Source of the DNA: Coriobacteriia bacterium
GTDB taxonomy: Bacteria > Actinomycetota > Coriobacteriia > Coriobacteriales > UBA8131
NCBI GenBank assembly: GCA_009784945.1
Contig: WQXH01000013.1
Span: 1-45,538 of the forward strand
Direction of reading: 5' to 3'
Length of the DNA stretch: 45,538 nt
A model generated the notes under the pieces. That model did not search any database and was not told the origin of the DNA. It saw only the letters and a list, made by a program, of their open reading frames with translations. Within the stretch, counting starts at the first letter, position 1, and each line of letters opens with the position of its first letter. Below are positions 7,746 to 16,924 of the stretch, piece after piece. The position numbers and the translations under genes were made by a program.

Positions 7746-8822
7746 TTAAATTGACTCCTCGAGCTTCTTAGCCCTATCAGCGGCTATCAGAGCGGTAGTG
7801 AGCTCTTCGAGGCTTGCGCCTCCTTTGCCAATGAGAATGCCGTTGTAGGTGCCGTTGTAGCCTATGCGGTGATCGGTGACGCGGTCTTGTGGGCCGTTGT
7901 AGGTGCGGATCTTTTCTGAGCGGTCGCCTGAGCCTATTTGAGAGCGACGCTCGGCACCGAGGGCTGCTTGCTGCTCGGAGAGCATTTTGTCGTAGAGACG
8001 GGCACGTAGCACCTGCATGGCAGCCTCGCGGTTTTGAATCTGCGACTTTTGATCCTGGCTTTGTACCACCAGCCCTGAGGGAAGATGGGTAATGCGCACA
8101 GCAGAGTCCGTGGTATTGACACTTTGCCCACCTGGGCCGCTGGAACGGTAGATGTCGATACGTAGGTCGTTTTGGTTGATTTCGACTTCTACCTCATCTG
8201 CCTCGGGCAATACGGCCACGGTAGCTGTTGAGGTGTGGATGCGCCCTTGACTTTCGGTTTCGGGCACGCGCTGAATTCGATGTACGCCACTTTCGTACTT
8301 CATGACTGAGTACACTTTGTTGCCCGTTACCTTAAACTCTATTTGAGAAAAGCCTCCTGCCTCGGAGGTGTTGGCATCGAGTTGCTCGACCTTCCACCCT
8401 TTGGCATCGGCAAAGCGCGTATACATTCTATAGAGGTCGCCCGCAAAAATAGAGGCCTCGTCGCCGCCAGCACCAGCACGTATCTCCACGATGATGTCCT
8501 TATCGTCGTTTGGGTCGCCGGGCACCAGCATGATCTTAATTTCATCTTCAAGCCGGGCAAGCTCCTCGGTGTTTTCGTCTATCTCCAGTGTTGCCAGCTC
8601 CTTGAGCGCTGCATCGCTCTCCTCTTTTAAGAGCTCCTTGGCGCTGGCAATATTGTCGGCAGCACTGACAAAGGCTCGGGCAGCCTTAACCAGCTCGCCT
8701 TGCGAGGAGTGCTCCTTGGCGAGGCGCGTGTACTCCTTTTGATCGGCCAGCACTGCTGGATCTCCCAACCGAGCCTCAAGTTCTTGATACGCCTCAATGA
8801 TTTGCTTTAGTTTTTCATACAT
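7746..8822 (-). CDS. prfA: Peptide chain release factor 1
   Basis: Recognises UAA/UAG and triggers peptide release. The 358-residue protein has [17 protein letters not shown] with the universal GGQ tripeptide at about residue 230, and [27 protein letters not shown] with the PxT stop-codon-reading tripeptide (PET here, a variant also found in Bacillus-type RF1), so it is RF1, not RF2. Length is standard. prmC begins immediately after its stop codon, a conserved pairing. It lies downstream of pheST on the same strand after a 146-base gap that holds a weak hairpin. Confidence 0.97.
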   Translation of the reverse strand: MYEKLKQIIEAYQELEARLGDPAVLADQKEYTRLAKEHSSQGELVKAARAFVSAADNIASAKELLKEESDAALKELATLEIDENTEELARLEDEIKIMLVPGDPNDDKDIIVEIRAGAGGDEASIFAGDLYRMYTRFADAKGWKVEQLDANTSEAGGFSQIEFKVTGNKVYSVMKYESGVHRIQRVPETESQGRIHTSTATVAVLPEADEVEVEINQNDLRIDIYRSSGPGGQSVNTTDSAVRITHLPSGLVVQSQDQKSQIQNREAAMQVLRARLYDKMLSEQQAALGAERRSQIGSGDRSEKIRTYNGPQDRVTDHRIGYNGTYNGILIGKGGASLEELTTALIAADRAKKLEESI

Positions 8823-8912
8823 AAACAGTCCTTTTAACTCACGGCAACAATGCGCTTTTGGGTAGTAGATTGGCCTAAGACCAAAGTCGACTCAGGGAGC
8901 TTCTGTCCAATA

Positions 8913-8935
8913 CATGACCGGGCTAAAAAACCTGG
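8913..8935 (-). other. Weak hairpin between pheT and prfA
   Basis: GACCGGG and CCTGGTC around CTAAAAAA form a 7-bp imperfect stem in the 146-base gap. No T-tract follows on the minus strand, so termination here is doubtful. The promoter of prfA may also be in this gap. Confidence 0.3.
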
Positions 8936-8968
8936 TCTGTACGCCAAGTTACCATCCAGTAAGCTCAC

Positions 8969-11446
8969 CTAAGATCGTATGACGCCGCCGGTTGCAGCCT
9001 CTAACTTGCGTATTACCTTGCTATGCAGCTTGTCCACTTCCTCGGAGGTGAGCGTACGATCGGCCGACCGATAACAAAAGGCCAAGGCAAGAGACTTCTT
9101 ATGAGCGCCTAACTTAGCCTCATCTGCAAACACATCAAAGATGCGTACCTCAGAAAGCAGCTTGCCTCCAGCCGAGCGCGCTACCTTAAGTAATTGCTCT
9201 GCCGGCAGGTCTGCGTCTACTACCAAGGCAAGATCAAGCTCTACAGCAGGAAAGACCGAAACCGGCTCAAATGGACGAGCCTCAGCACAAGCACGCAGCA
9301 AGAGTTTGATTTCCAACTCAAAGGCAATGATTGGCGAGTTGGCCTCAAAAGCCTCAGCAACTCGGGGATGAATGGTTCCAAGCCAGCCAAGCGTTGTTGA
9401 GCCACTCTTAACCAAAGCCGCTTGACCGTCCGTAAGCCAAGGAGCCTCATTGCCACTGAGAGCAACAAAGCGCAGGTCTGCAACACAAAGCTCGCGTGCC
9501 AACTGCTCTATGACCCCTTTGGCGTCAAAGAAATCCAATGCTTGCGCCTCTCTATTCCAGGCCTGCTTGTTCCATGAACCACAGAGTACGCCTGCAACTT
9601 GAGGGCGCTCAAGCGGCTGCTTGCGCCCCTCGCCGGTAAGAAATACTGCACCCACTTCATAGAGTTGCACATCTGACACCCCATGTTTTTGATTGTAGGC
9701 CACCGAGCGCAAAAGCCCCGGCAATATGGTGAGACGAAGCTCAGACTGCTCGGCATTAAGAGGGTTAATGAGCTTGACAGGCTCTGCTCCCTCGGGAGGC
9801 TGCATGCCCAAAAGCTCCATGTCTTTTTCTGAAGCAAAGGCGTAGGTCATCGTTTCGTTGAGCCCCAAGGCCCTCAGGGCAAAGCCCATCTTCTCGGCAA
9901 GAACTTGCTCGCGTGTGCGAGAGCCAATGCGCCCTTCTCCGCCCGGCAACTGAGGCACCACTCTATCCATACCCCAAAGCCGCAAAACTTCCTCATAAAG
10001 ATCAACTTCGCGCTCTAGATCGGGACGAAAACTGGGGGGGATTATTCTGCAAGCCTCGGCGGAGAGAGGCTCCATGACACAGCCGAGGCGTACCAGCAAC
10101 TCCAGTGCTTCTTCATTTGAGATATTTGCCCCCAACACATCGCGCATCCTGTCAAAGCGCAAGGTAAGAATGGGCAAAATGCGGGGGGCAGGGTAGCAGT
10201 CCACTACCCCTTCGCACGCCGTGCCCCCTCCGAGCTCGGCTATGAGGGCGGCGGCGCGTGCACTAAAGTCATCGCAGGTGGCATCATCAACTCCGCGCTC
10301 AAATCTTGCCGATGATTCGGAAAAGAGCTTGAGCGAACGACTGGTGCGACTGGTGTGCCCAGAGTTGAAGGAGGCAGACTCCAAAAGGACGTTGATGGTA
10401 GTTTCTGTTACTTCGGAGTCCAGTCCGCCCATGACACCAGCCAGCGCTATGGGTACGCCTGTCTTGCCCGCAGCATTGCCGTCAACGATGACGGTGGTAT
10501 CGGAGGAGAGTGTGCGCTCTACCTCGTCTAAGGTAGTAAACTTCTCCCCCTCCTTGGCTGCGCGTACCCCTATCAAAACCCTGCCCTTGGTATCCTTGGC
10601 AAGCGTATCGAGATCAAAGGCATGAAGCGGCTGCCCAGTCTCAAACATAATATAGTTGGTGGCATCAACGATGTTATTGATGGGACGTGCACCGGCCGCG
10701 GTAATGCGCTCTGCAAGCCACTCAGGACTTGGGCCAACGGTTACGCCCTTGATGATGCGTGCTGTATAGCGAGCACACCGCTCAATATCATCGATTTTGA
10801 CATGCACCATATCCGATGCCTTGCCCTCTACAGGCGGCGAAGGTACCCTGCGGCCCAACTGGTAGCTGCTTCCATACACTGCAGCAACCTCACGAGCAAT
10901 GCCAAGCATGCTCATACAATCAGGCCTATTAGGGGTAATCTCCAAGTCCAATATGGTATCGCCAGCACGGTAATACTCTGCAAAGGGCATGCCAATGGGA
11001 GCATCCGCAGGCAGTATCATAATGCCTTCGTGGTCATCTCCTAGACCCAGCTCGCGAGCCGAGCAGTTCATGCCCCTGCTCTCCACACCGCGAAGCTTTG
11101 TCTTCTTGATTTTATTGCCATCGGGAAGCACCGTGCCTACCAAGGCAACTGCTACCTTGTTGCCCGCCTGGAAGTTTTGGGCGCCGCAGACAATCTGTAG
11201 TGCCTCAGGGCTTGCATCTGCTCCAAGGTTATTGTTGCCTACGTCTACGGTAGTGACCCAAAGCGTGTCTGCATCGGGATGCTTTTCCTTTTTGAGGATG
11301 TGCCCCACGAAGATACCCTCAAGGCTGACACCTGTCTTTGAGACCGATTCTACTGCAGTACCGGTTAAATCGAGCTTCTCTACAAAGTCATCGAGACGAG
11401 CTGGTACCTCAACCATTGACTGCAACCATTTTAGACTTACTTTCAT
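8969..11446 (-). CDS. pheT: Phenylalanine-tRNA ligase beta subunit
   Basis: Beta chain of the alpha2-beta2 synthetase, carrying tRNA-binding, editing and anticodon-binding parts. The 825 residues start MKVSLKWLQSMVEVPARL. They include the EMAP/Myf-like tRNA-binding domain (residues about 40-150, with IVCGAQNFQAGNKVAVALVG), the B3/B4 editing region with RPINNIVDATNYIMFETGQPLHAFD, the B5 segment, and the C-terminal FDX-ACB domain (FPAVELDLALVVDADLP... HKSLALAFCYRSADRTLTSEEV). Length is normal. It follows pheS after 66 bases in a pheST operon. Confidence 0.97.
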   Translation of the reverse strand: MKVSLKWLQSMVEVPARLDDFVEKLDLTGTAVESVSKTGVSLEGIFVGHILKKEKHPDADTLWVTTVDVGNNNLGADASPEALQIVCGAQNFQAGNKVAVALVGTVLPDGNKIKKTKLRGVESRGMNCSARELGLGDDHEGIMILPADAPIGMPFAEYYRAGDTILDLEITPNRPDCMSMLGIAREVAAVYGSSYQLGRRVPSPPVEGKASDMVHVKIDDIERCARYTARIIKGVTVGPSPEWLAERITAAGARPINNIVDATNYIMFETGQPLHAFDLDTLAKDTKGRVLIGVRAAKEGEKFTTLDEVERTLSSDTTVIVDGNAAGKTGVPIALAGVMGGLDSEVTETTINVLLESASFNSGHTSRTSRSLKLFSESSARFERGVDDATCDDFSARAAALIAELGGGTACEGVVDCYPAPRILPILTLRFDRMRDVLGANISNEEALELLVRLGCVMEPLSAEACRIIPPSFRPDLEREVDLYEEVLRLWGMDRVVPQLPGGEGRIGSRTREQVLAEKMGFALRALGLNETMTYAFASEKDMELLGMQPPEGAEPVKLINPLNAEQSELRLTILPGLLRSVAYNQKHGVSDVQLYEVGAVFLTGEGRKQPLERPQVAGVLCGSWNKQAWNREAQALDFFDAKGVIEQLARELCVADLRFVALSGNEAPWLTDGQAALVKSGSTTLGWLGTIHPRVAEAFEANSPIIAFELEIKLLLRACAEARPFEPVSVFPAVELDLALVVDADLPAEQLLKVARSAGGKLLSEVRIFDVFADEAKLGAHKKSLALAFCYRSADRTLTSEEVDKLHSKVIRKLEAATGGVIRS

Positions 11447-11512
11447 ATTGTTACTCCAACTAGCAATTTTATATATCGGGCGGTGAATGAATGTGTTATT
11501 ACAACTAGCTAT

Positions 11513-12571
11513 TTAGAACTGCCGTAGAAACCTCATGTCTCCTTCAAGGAGCATGCGCAGATCTGGCACGTCGTACTTAAGGCAGGCAATACGCTCCACA
11601 CCCATGCCAAAGGCAAAGCCTGTGTACTCTTCGGAATCAATGCCAACATAGCCAAAGACGTTAGGATCTACTATTCCACAGCCAAGTATCTCGAGCCATC
11701 CTGTGCCGCCACAAAAGCGGCAGCCCTCACCAGCACAAATGCCACAGCTGACGTCAACTTCGGCGCTTGGCTCGGTAAAGGGAAAGAAGTGTGGGCGAAA
11801 CCTCGTCTTGCGATCTTCCCCAAAAATCTCCTTGCAGAAATACTCCAAGGTGCCCTTGAGCTGAGCAAAATTGATACCCCTGTCCACCACCAAGCCCTCA
11901 ATCTGGGTAAACTGAGGCAGGTGGGAGGGGTCAGCCGTATCGCGTCGGTAGACCCTGCCCGGAGCCAGAATGTAAATGGGAGGATCCTCTTCTTCCATGA
12001 CGCGCACCTGCGCGGTAGAGGTCTGAGGTCGCAATAACACCTCGCTCTCATCAAGTATTTTGCTTTGTACGCCGGTTCGATCGAGCACATAAAAGGTATC
12101 TTGCAAACTGCGCGAAGGGTGATCTGCGGGCGCGTTGAGGGCGGTAAAGTTGTAGTACTCCGTTTCTACCTCTGGTCCTTCTACCACGCGGTAGCCTATG
12201 CCCCTGAAGACCTCGCATATCTCGCGCGTGAGACGGCTGATGAGATGCTCTGAACCAAGCGGATGGCTCCTGCCCGGCAAGGTCACATCAACAGCCTCAG
12301 ACTTGATTGATGCCTCAAGCTCGCTGGCCTTAAGTTCGGAGGCGCGGCGCTCCAAGGCCTCTTCGAGCCGCACGCGCGTTGTATTAACCAGGGCGCCTAA
12401 GCTGGCGCGCTCCTCTTGGCGAACCGAGCCCATGCCCCTCAACACTTGGGTAAGCGAGCCCTTCTTGCCCAGCACGGCAATACGCACCTGCTCCAACTCC
12501 TTGCTGGAACTGGCGGCAGCAATGCTTTGCAATGCCGACTCTCCCAGCGCTTCTATTTCAACAATTTGCAC
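11513..12571 (-). CDS. pheS: Phenylalanine-tRNA ligase alpha subunit
   Basis: Catalytic chain of phenylalanyl-tRNA synthetase. The N-terminal coiled-coil (residues about 1-90, rich in E/L/R) is followed by the class II core: HPLGSEHLI, TFYVLDRT (motif 2 region), VYRRDTADPSHLPQFTQIEGLVVD, the cysteine-rich SCGICAGEGCRFCGGTGWLEILGCGIVDP, and motif 3 GFAFGMGVERIACLKY. The frame opens at a TTG (12577), but the GTG at 12571 has AAAGG seven bases upstream and is preferred, giving about 352 residues. No T-box or Phe-codon leader peptide was seen in the 170 bases upstream. Confidence 0.96.
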   Translation of the reverse strand: MQIVEIEALGESALQSIAAASSSKELEQVRIAVLGKKGSLTQVLRGMGSVRQEERASLGALVNTTRVRLEEALERRASELKASELEASIKSEAVDVTLPGRSHPLGSEHLISRLTREICEVFRGIGYRVVEGPEVETEYYNFTALNAPADHPSRSLQDTFYVLDRTGVQSKILDESEVLLRPQTSTAQVRVMEEEDPPIYILAPGRVYRRDTADPSHLPQFTQIEGLVVDRGINFAQLKGTLEYFCKEIFGEDRKTRFRPHFFPFTEPSAEVDVSCGICAGEGCRFCGGTGWLEILGCGIVDPNVFGYVGIDSEEYTGFAFGMGVERIACLKYDVPDLRMLLEGDMRFLRQF

Positions 12572-12627
12572 GCTCAAACCTTTCTATTTGTTGCGTGGCA
12601 TGACTGAATGTGCCTATAGTAAAAACC

Positions 12628-12640
12628 ACTGCTAAGCAGT
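12628..12640. other. Small palindrome upstream of pheS
   Basis: ACTGC-TAA-GCAGT, a perfect 5-bp inverted repeat, lies about 60 bases before the pheS start, in the region expected to hold its promoter. It could be an operator or chance. The rest of 12578-12749 shows nothing I can name. Confidence 0.3.
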
Positions 12641-12749
12641 ATACCTCAAGGCTCGGTTGTGTTTTGGCTCTGTCGCCTTCGTGTGCCGCCTTCGTGTCCC
12701 ACTCTCAGCCCCGTCCCTCTGTCTCAAAAGTGGCTTATGTTACAGGGTG

Positions 12750-15596
12750 CTAATGTGCTTGAGCCCAGTTGGAGCCACTGGATACTTCAACAACCAAGGG
12801 AACCTTAAGCGTGGCTACGCCCTGCATGACCTCCTTGACCATGCCGGTGAGCTTTTCCAGTTCGTCTACATCGCAGTTGAAGTCCAATTCATCGTGCACC
12901 TGTAAAACCATTCGAGAGCGGTAGCCTTCTTCTTCTAGACGCAAGGCAATGCGGTTCATGGCCAGCTTGATGATGTCGGCCGCAGAGCCTTGCATGGGAT
13001 GGTTCATGGCTATGCGCTCGGCAAAACTGCGGCGCGCAGGAATCCTCACGCCAATCTCGTGTACCTGGCGGCGGCGACCGTAAATGGTCTCAACCCACCC
13101 TTGTGCATGCGCCTGAGCCTTTAGGCTCTCCAGATAACTTTGCACTTGAGGATACGCAGCAAAGTAGCGCTTGATCATCTCGCCTGCCTCTCCAAAGCCA
13201 ATGCCCAGACTCTGCGCCAATCCAAAGGCCTGTTGCCCATAGACAATGCCAAAGTTTACCGCCTTTGCACGTCCACGCATCTCTGGTGTTACGTCCATGG
13301 GTGCTACCCCAAAGACTCGAGCAGCCGTTGCTCTATGAAAGTCCTCCCCCGATATAAAGGCGGCAATCAAGTGCTCATCGCCCGAAAGATGCGCCAAAAG
13401 CCTGAGTTCGATTTGTGAGTAATCAGCAGAAACAAAGATAGCATTCTCTACGCCCAATGCCTTGGCGTCGGCTACAAAGGCAGTCCTGATAAGCTTACCT
13501 TCGTCGGTGCGCACTGGGATATTTTGCAGATTGGGGTCGGATGAAGAAAGCCTGCCGGTGGCGGCCACTGTCTGGTTAAAGCTGGTATGAATGAGCCCGT
13601 CTTGAGCAATCAGCCTGGGTAGTGCATCGAGATAGGTTGACCGAAGCTTGGCCAGCTCGCGATAGTCAAGTATGATGCCTGGCAAAGGAGAGAGTGGCTT
13701 AAGCTCTGCAAGCACGCTTGCATCGGTAGAGTATCCGCTTTTGGTCTTCTTGCCTTTAGGCAGCATGAGCTTGTCAAAGAGTATCTCTCCTACCTGCTTG
13801 GGTGAATCGAGATTGAATTCTACACCTGCTATTTCAAGCGCTTCTTTGCGCAGAGCTTCTATGCGCCCAGTTAGCGTCTCTCCCTGTTTGGCGAGAATTG
13901 CTTTGTCAACCAACACACCGTTGCGCTCTATTTGAACGAGCACCGCAGTGAGAGGCTGCTCGATATCTTCATAACAGCGCTGCGCCCCCACCTTAACCAA
14001 CTCTTCTTGCAGCGCAGGTGCAATCGCCCGCGCAGCTGCAGCATAGGCGGCTCCCAGGGGCAAAGCCAGAGCCTCCTTGCTCGCCTCATCTTGTTCTTGA
14101 AGGTTGAGAGCGAAAGCTGCAAGATAGCGCTCCATGAAACTCATTGGGGTATGCAAGGGGCGATCCGAATCAAGCAAATAGCTGGCAACGCCGAGGTCAA
14201 AGGCTCTGCTGGATAACAGCTCCTTACTCGTGAGCAAGGCAGGCATTGAGGAGTCGGCAGGCACCAGGATGCCTAGCAGCTCTTTAAAATCATAGCTTGT
14301 CAGGTGTTTGCTGCTTTGCACAAGCATCTTGAGTTGCTCAAGCACGCATTGATCCTCCAGCACAATTATGCTATTTTCAGTAGCAATATAGAGGCTTTTT
14401 GCCTCCTCTTCTTCTGCCTCAAAGAGTAATGTCTGTTGTGCGCTTCGCGTCTTTGTTGCCGAGCCCTTGCTGGGGTCATCCAAGTAAAGACCAAGTTGTT
14501 CTTGTGAGCCTATGGCTGCTTGCAGCCTAGCAAGTGCCTGCTCTCCTTTAAGCAGTGTGCTCATGCTCAGGGCATATGAGGCCTCAATCTGCCCAGGTTT
14601 ATCCTGAGCCTGGCTCGCTGAGTTATCCTGAGCCTGGCTCGCAGAATTGTGGGCTACGTCTTCAAAAGTTTGGGCTATGACGCCATCGCTCGCTCCCCCG
14701 CCTGCTCCGCCCGTCATCTTGAGCAGCTTGCGTAGCTGACTCATCATACCCAGCTCTCCAAAGGCGCGCGAAACTTCAGCGCTGTCAAAGCTCGGAAACT
14801 CCACCGTGTCAAAGTCTATCGAGAGAGGAACATCACGGATAATCGTGGCAACCTTGCGCGAGTCAAGCGCCAGCTGAGCACCCTCGGCCACCTTGTCGGC
14901 GAGCTTGCCCTTGAGCTCGCCAGCGTGGGCAATGACCTCCTCTATACTGCCGTAGTCTTGTAGCAACTTGGTGGCGGTCTTTGGTCCAACGCCGGGTATG
15001 CCGGGGATGTTGTCGGAGCTGTCGCCCATAAGGCCCAGGAAGTCTGGCACCTGCGCAGGCGTAACACCAAAGCGCTCATAGACTCCCTCAGGGTCATAGA
15101 GCTTGACCTCACTCATACCCGTCTTGTTAGTAATGATGACGGTTTTATCTGAGGCCAGCTGCAAGGCATCTTTGTCGCCGGTTATCAGCAGAGTCTTGAT
15201 GTTTCCTTTTTCCTCGGCGAGGGCAGAGAGCGTGCCAATAATGTCGTCTCCCTCATAGTCTTGCACACGCACCACCGGGATGTTGAGCGATACCAGCAGC
15301 TCTTCCATCATGGGAAACTGCATTTTAAGGTCGGGGTCGGTGGGCGGCCTTTGCGCCTTGTACTGCTGGATTGCCTCCAGGCGCACGGGCGGAATACCCG
15401 CATCAAAGGCTACGATGACACCCGAAGGCTTAAAGTCATCCACCAGCTTTAGCAGCATAGACATAAAGCCAAAGCAGGCATTGGTGGGGCGACCATCCGG
15501 CGCATTCATCTGAAACTGCACCGCATGAAACGCTCTGTGCATCAAGGAGTTGCCGTCTATTACTGCAATAACTCGCTCACTCATGGAATCACTCAT
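12750..15596 (-). CDS. polA: DNA polymerase I
   Basis: Repair and Okazaki-fragment-processing polymerase. Domain order in about 948 residues: N-terminal 5'-3' exonuclease (VIAVIDGNSLMHRAFHAV, then QDYEGDDIIGTL, ITGDKDALQL, LMGDSSDNIPGIPGVGPKTA), a linker, a degenerate 3'-5' exonuclease region, and the polymerase. Polymerase motif A is SADYSQIELRLLAHLSGDE, motif B RGRAKAVNFGIVYGQQAFG, motif C VLQVHDELDF. I cannot find the DxE and YxxxD residues needed for proofreading, so that activity is probably absent, as in many Gram-positive PolA proteins. The linker contains a tandem octapeptide duplication (14599-14642). The start at 15596 was chosen over the upstream open frame to 15734, which is unlike PolA; an ATG four codons later is also possible. 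Confidence 0.96.
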   Translation of the reverse strand: MSDSMSERVIAVIDGNSLMHRAFHAVQFQMNAPDGRPTNACFGFMSMLLKLVDDFKPSGVIVAFDAGIPPVRLEAIQQYKAQRPPTDPDLKMQFPMMEELLVSLNIPVVRVQDYEGDDIIGTLSALAEEKGNIKTLLITGDKDALQLASDKTVIITNKTGMSEVKLYDPEGVYERFGVTPAQVPDFLGLMGDSSDNIPGIPGVGPKTATKLLQDYGSIEEVIAHAGELKGKLADKVAEGAQLALDSRKVATIIRDVPLSIDFDTVEFPSFDSAEVSRAFGELGMMSQLRKLLKMTGGAGGGASDGVIAQTFEDVAHNSASQAQDNSASQAQDKPGQIEASYALSMSTLLKGEQALARLQAAIGSQEQLGLYLDDPSKGSATKTRSAQQTLLFEAEEEEAKSLYIATENSIIVLEDQCVLEQLKMLVQSSKHLTSYDFKELLGILVPADSSMPALLTSKELLSSRAFDLGVASYLLDSDRPLHTPMSFMERYLAAFALNLQEQDEASKEALALPLGAAYAAAARAIAPALQEELVKVGAQRCYEDIEQPLTAVLVQIERNGVLVDKAILAKQGETLTGRIEALRKEALEIAGVEFNLDSPKQVGEILFDKLMLPKGKKTKSGYSTDASVLAELKPLSPLPGIILDYRELAKLRSTYLDALPRLIAQDGLIHTSFNQTVAATGRLSSSDPNLQNIPVRTDEGKLIRTAFVADAKALGVENAIFVSADYSQIELRLLAHLSGDEHLIAAFISGEDFHRATAARVFGVAPMDVTPEMRGRAKAVNFGIVYGQQAFGLAQSLGIGFGEAGEMIKRYFAAYPQVQSYLESLKAQAHAQGWVETIYGRRRQVHEIGVRIPARRSFAERIAMNHPMQGSAADIIKLAMNRIALRLEEEGYRSRMVLQVHDELDFNCDVDELEKLTGMVKEVMQGVATLKVPLVVEVSSGSNWAQAH
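14599..14642 (-). repeat. 24-bp tandem duplication inside polA
   Basis: TTATCCTGAGCCTGGCTCGC occurs at 14599-14618 and again at 14623-14642, period 24 bp. It encodes two copies of a DNSASQAQ-like octapeptide in the linker between the 5' exonuclease and the degenerate 3' exonuclease domain, so the frame is kept. Such units can vary between strains. Confidence 0.8.
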
Positions 15597-15689
15597 AGGA
15601 TTAACCGCCTTTTTATCAAAACCAGAGAACATGGTAAGGATTGTAGCAGACCTGTAGCGGCCTGCTGAATGTCTTGTACAATGGTAGGC

Positions 15690-16514
15690 ATGACTAATGC
15701 GTATGACGACTTCATAGCAAAGGTGCTGGCACAAGGAAAAGAGCTCTATCGAGACTTTGCCTGGCGGCGCACCAGTGACCCTTATGCTGTTTTGGTGTCT
15801 GAGGTCATGCTACAGCAAACACAAACCTCGCGGGTACAGCGTTATTACGACACCTGGATGAGTCAGTTTCCGGTGATTGATGCGCTGGCGGCTGCCTCGA
15901 TACATGATGTGCTTGAAGCATGGCAGGGGCTGGGCTATAACCGCCGTGCTCTGGCGCTCAAGAAAACTGCCGACGAAGTGTGCAAGAGCTACAGTGGTGT
16001 GCTCCCCTCATCAGCCAAGGAGCTCACTGCGCTGCCTGGCATTGGGCCAGCAACTGCGGCGGGCATTATCTCCTTTGCGCACAACCAGTTTGCAGTCTAC
16101 CTGGAAACCAACGTAAGAGCCGTTCTTTTGCATGAGCTCTTTCCAACAGCAGATAAAGTGGATGACCGCGAGCTCAATGAGCTGCTCACACACATCAACG
16201 CCCGCGCTTGTGCGCAGGGCTTCAGTGCCAGAAGTTGGAACTATGCACTGCTCGACTACGGTGCGCACCTCAAAAAGATGTACCCCAACCCCTCAAGGCG
16301 CAGCAAGCACCACAGCAGACAATCTCCCTACGAGGGCTCAAGGCGCCAAAAACGCGCACGCCTCCTTGAGGCCATCTTGGCCTGCCCAGGCCAGAGCACC
16401 GATGACCTCGCCGAGCGCCACCACTACGACAGGGAGCTTACCCATAGCATCCTCCAAGACCTTGCGGGCGAGGGTTTTATACTGCTACACGCTAACGCCT
16501 GGTGCACAGCATGA
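15690..16514 (+). CDS. MutY-like A/G-specific adenine glycosylase lacking the iron-sulfur cluster
   Basis: HhH-GPD base-excision glycosylase expected to remove adenine opposite 8-oxoguanine. In about 274 residues: SEVMLQQTQTSRV (Glu38, the catalytic acid of MutY), the helix-hairpin-helix LPGIGPATAAGI (about 115-126), and YLETNVRAVLLHELF where MutY normally has Asp; here it is Glu139. The four-cysteine [4Fe-4S] loop is absent: after LLDYGAHLKKMYPNPSRRS comes a basic stretch. The C-terminal MutT-like 8-oxoG domain is also missing, replaced by a short winged-helix-like tail. The ATG at 15690 was chosen over those at 15669 and 15681 on the usual N-terminus. Divergent from polA; the ygbA-like gene overlaps its stop codon. 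Confidence 0.85.
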   Translation: MTNAYDDFIAKVLAQGKELYRDFAWRRTSDPYAVLVSEVMLQQTQTSRVQRYYDTWMSQFPVIDALAAASIHDVLEAWQGLGYNRRALALKKTADEVCKSYSGVLPSSAKELTALPGIGPATAAGIISFAHNQFAVYLETNVRAVLLHELFPTADKVDDRELNELLTHINARACAQGFSARSWNYALLDYGAHLKKMYPNPSRRSKHHSRQSPYEGSRRQKRARLLEAILACPGQSTDDLAERHHYDRELTHSILQDLAGEGFILLHANAWCTA

Positions 16515-16873
16515 GCCTTGGCAGCAAAGCAACAACTCAAAAAAGGCGAAGACGCGAAAAGCGCACCATCTCGCAGATGATTGTCATCTATTGCAAAGGC
16601 GTGCACATAAACAGTGGCAGAACTGAGGAGGCGCACTGCGGCAGGCTGCTCTGTCCAGAGTGCGCTCTGCTGGATAGCTATGCTGTAGACCGCACTGAGC
16701 AATGTCGCCAGATGGGTGCAAAGACCCTCTGCGAGAACTGCGAGAGCTTCTGCTACGACCCCATAAAGCGCCAAGCAGTCCGAGAGGTTATGCGCTACGC
16801 AGGGCCACGCATGATATTTTGCCATCCCATTGCTGCACTCAAGCACCTGCTTAACAAACGTCGCAGCCATTAG
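16511..16873 (+). CDS. ygbA: YgbA / nitrous-oxide-stimulated promoter family protein
   Basis: A small cysteine-rich protein of the YgbA_NO family, linked in enterobacteria to recovery from nitrosative stress. The 120 residues contain the family core KRTISQMIVIYCKG, LLCPECALLDSYA, LCENCESFCYDPIKRQAVREVMRYAGPRMI and a C-terminal HPIAALKHLL. Cys48, Cys51, Cys74, Cys77 and Cys81 could bind a metal or Fe-S cluster. The ATG overlaps the stop of the mutY-like gene (ATGA), so the two are co-translated, which suggests a joint role in oxidative or nitrosative damage. An in-frame GTG at 16502 is less likely. Confidence 0.85.
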   Translation: MSLGSKATTQKRRRREKRTISQMIVIYCKGVHINSGRTEEAHCGRLLCPECALLDSYAVDRTEQCRQMGAKTLCENCESFCYDPIKRQAVREVMRYAGPRMIFCHPIAALKHLLNKRRSH

Positions 16874-16924
16874 TACACTGTGTCAGCTAGACTGTCTTTA
16901 CAAGGGCTGTTTTTAGCACAGGCC

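Noticed and set aside
12572-12749. T-box or Phe attenuator upstream of pheST
   Set aside because: No T-box sequence, no terminator/antiterminator pair and no Phe-rich leader peptide in the short gap.
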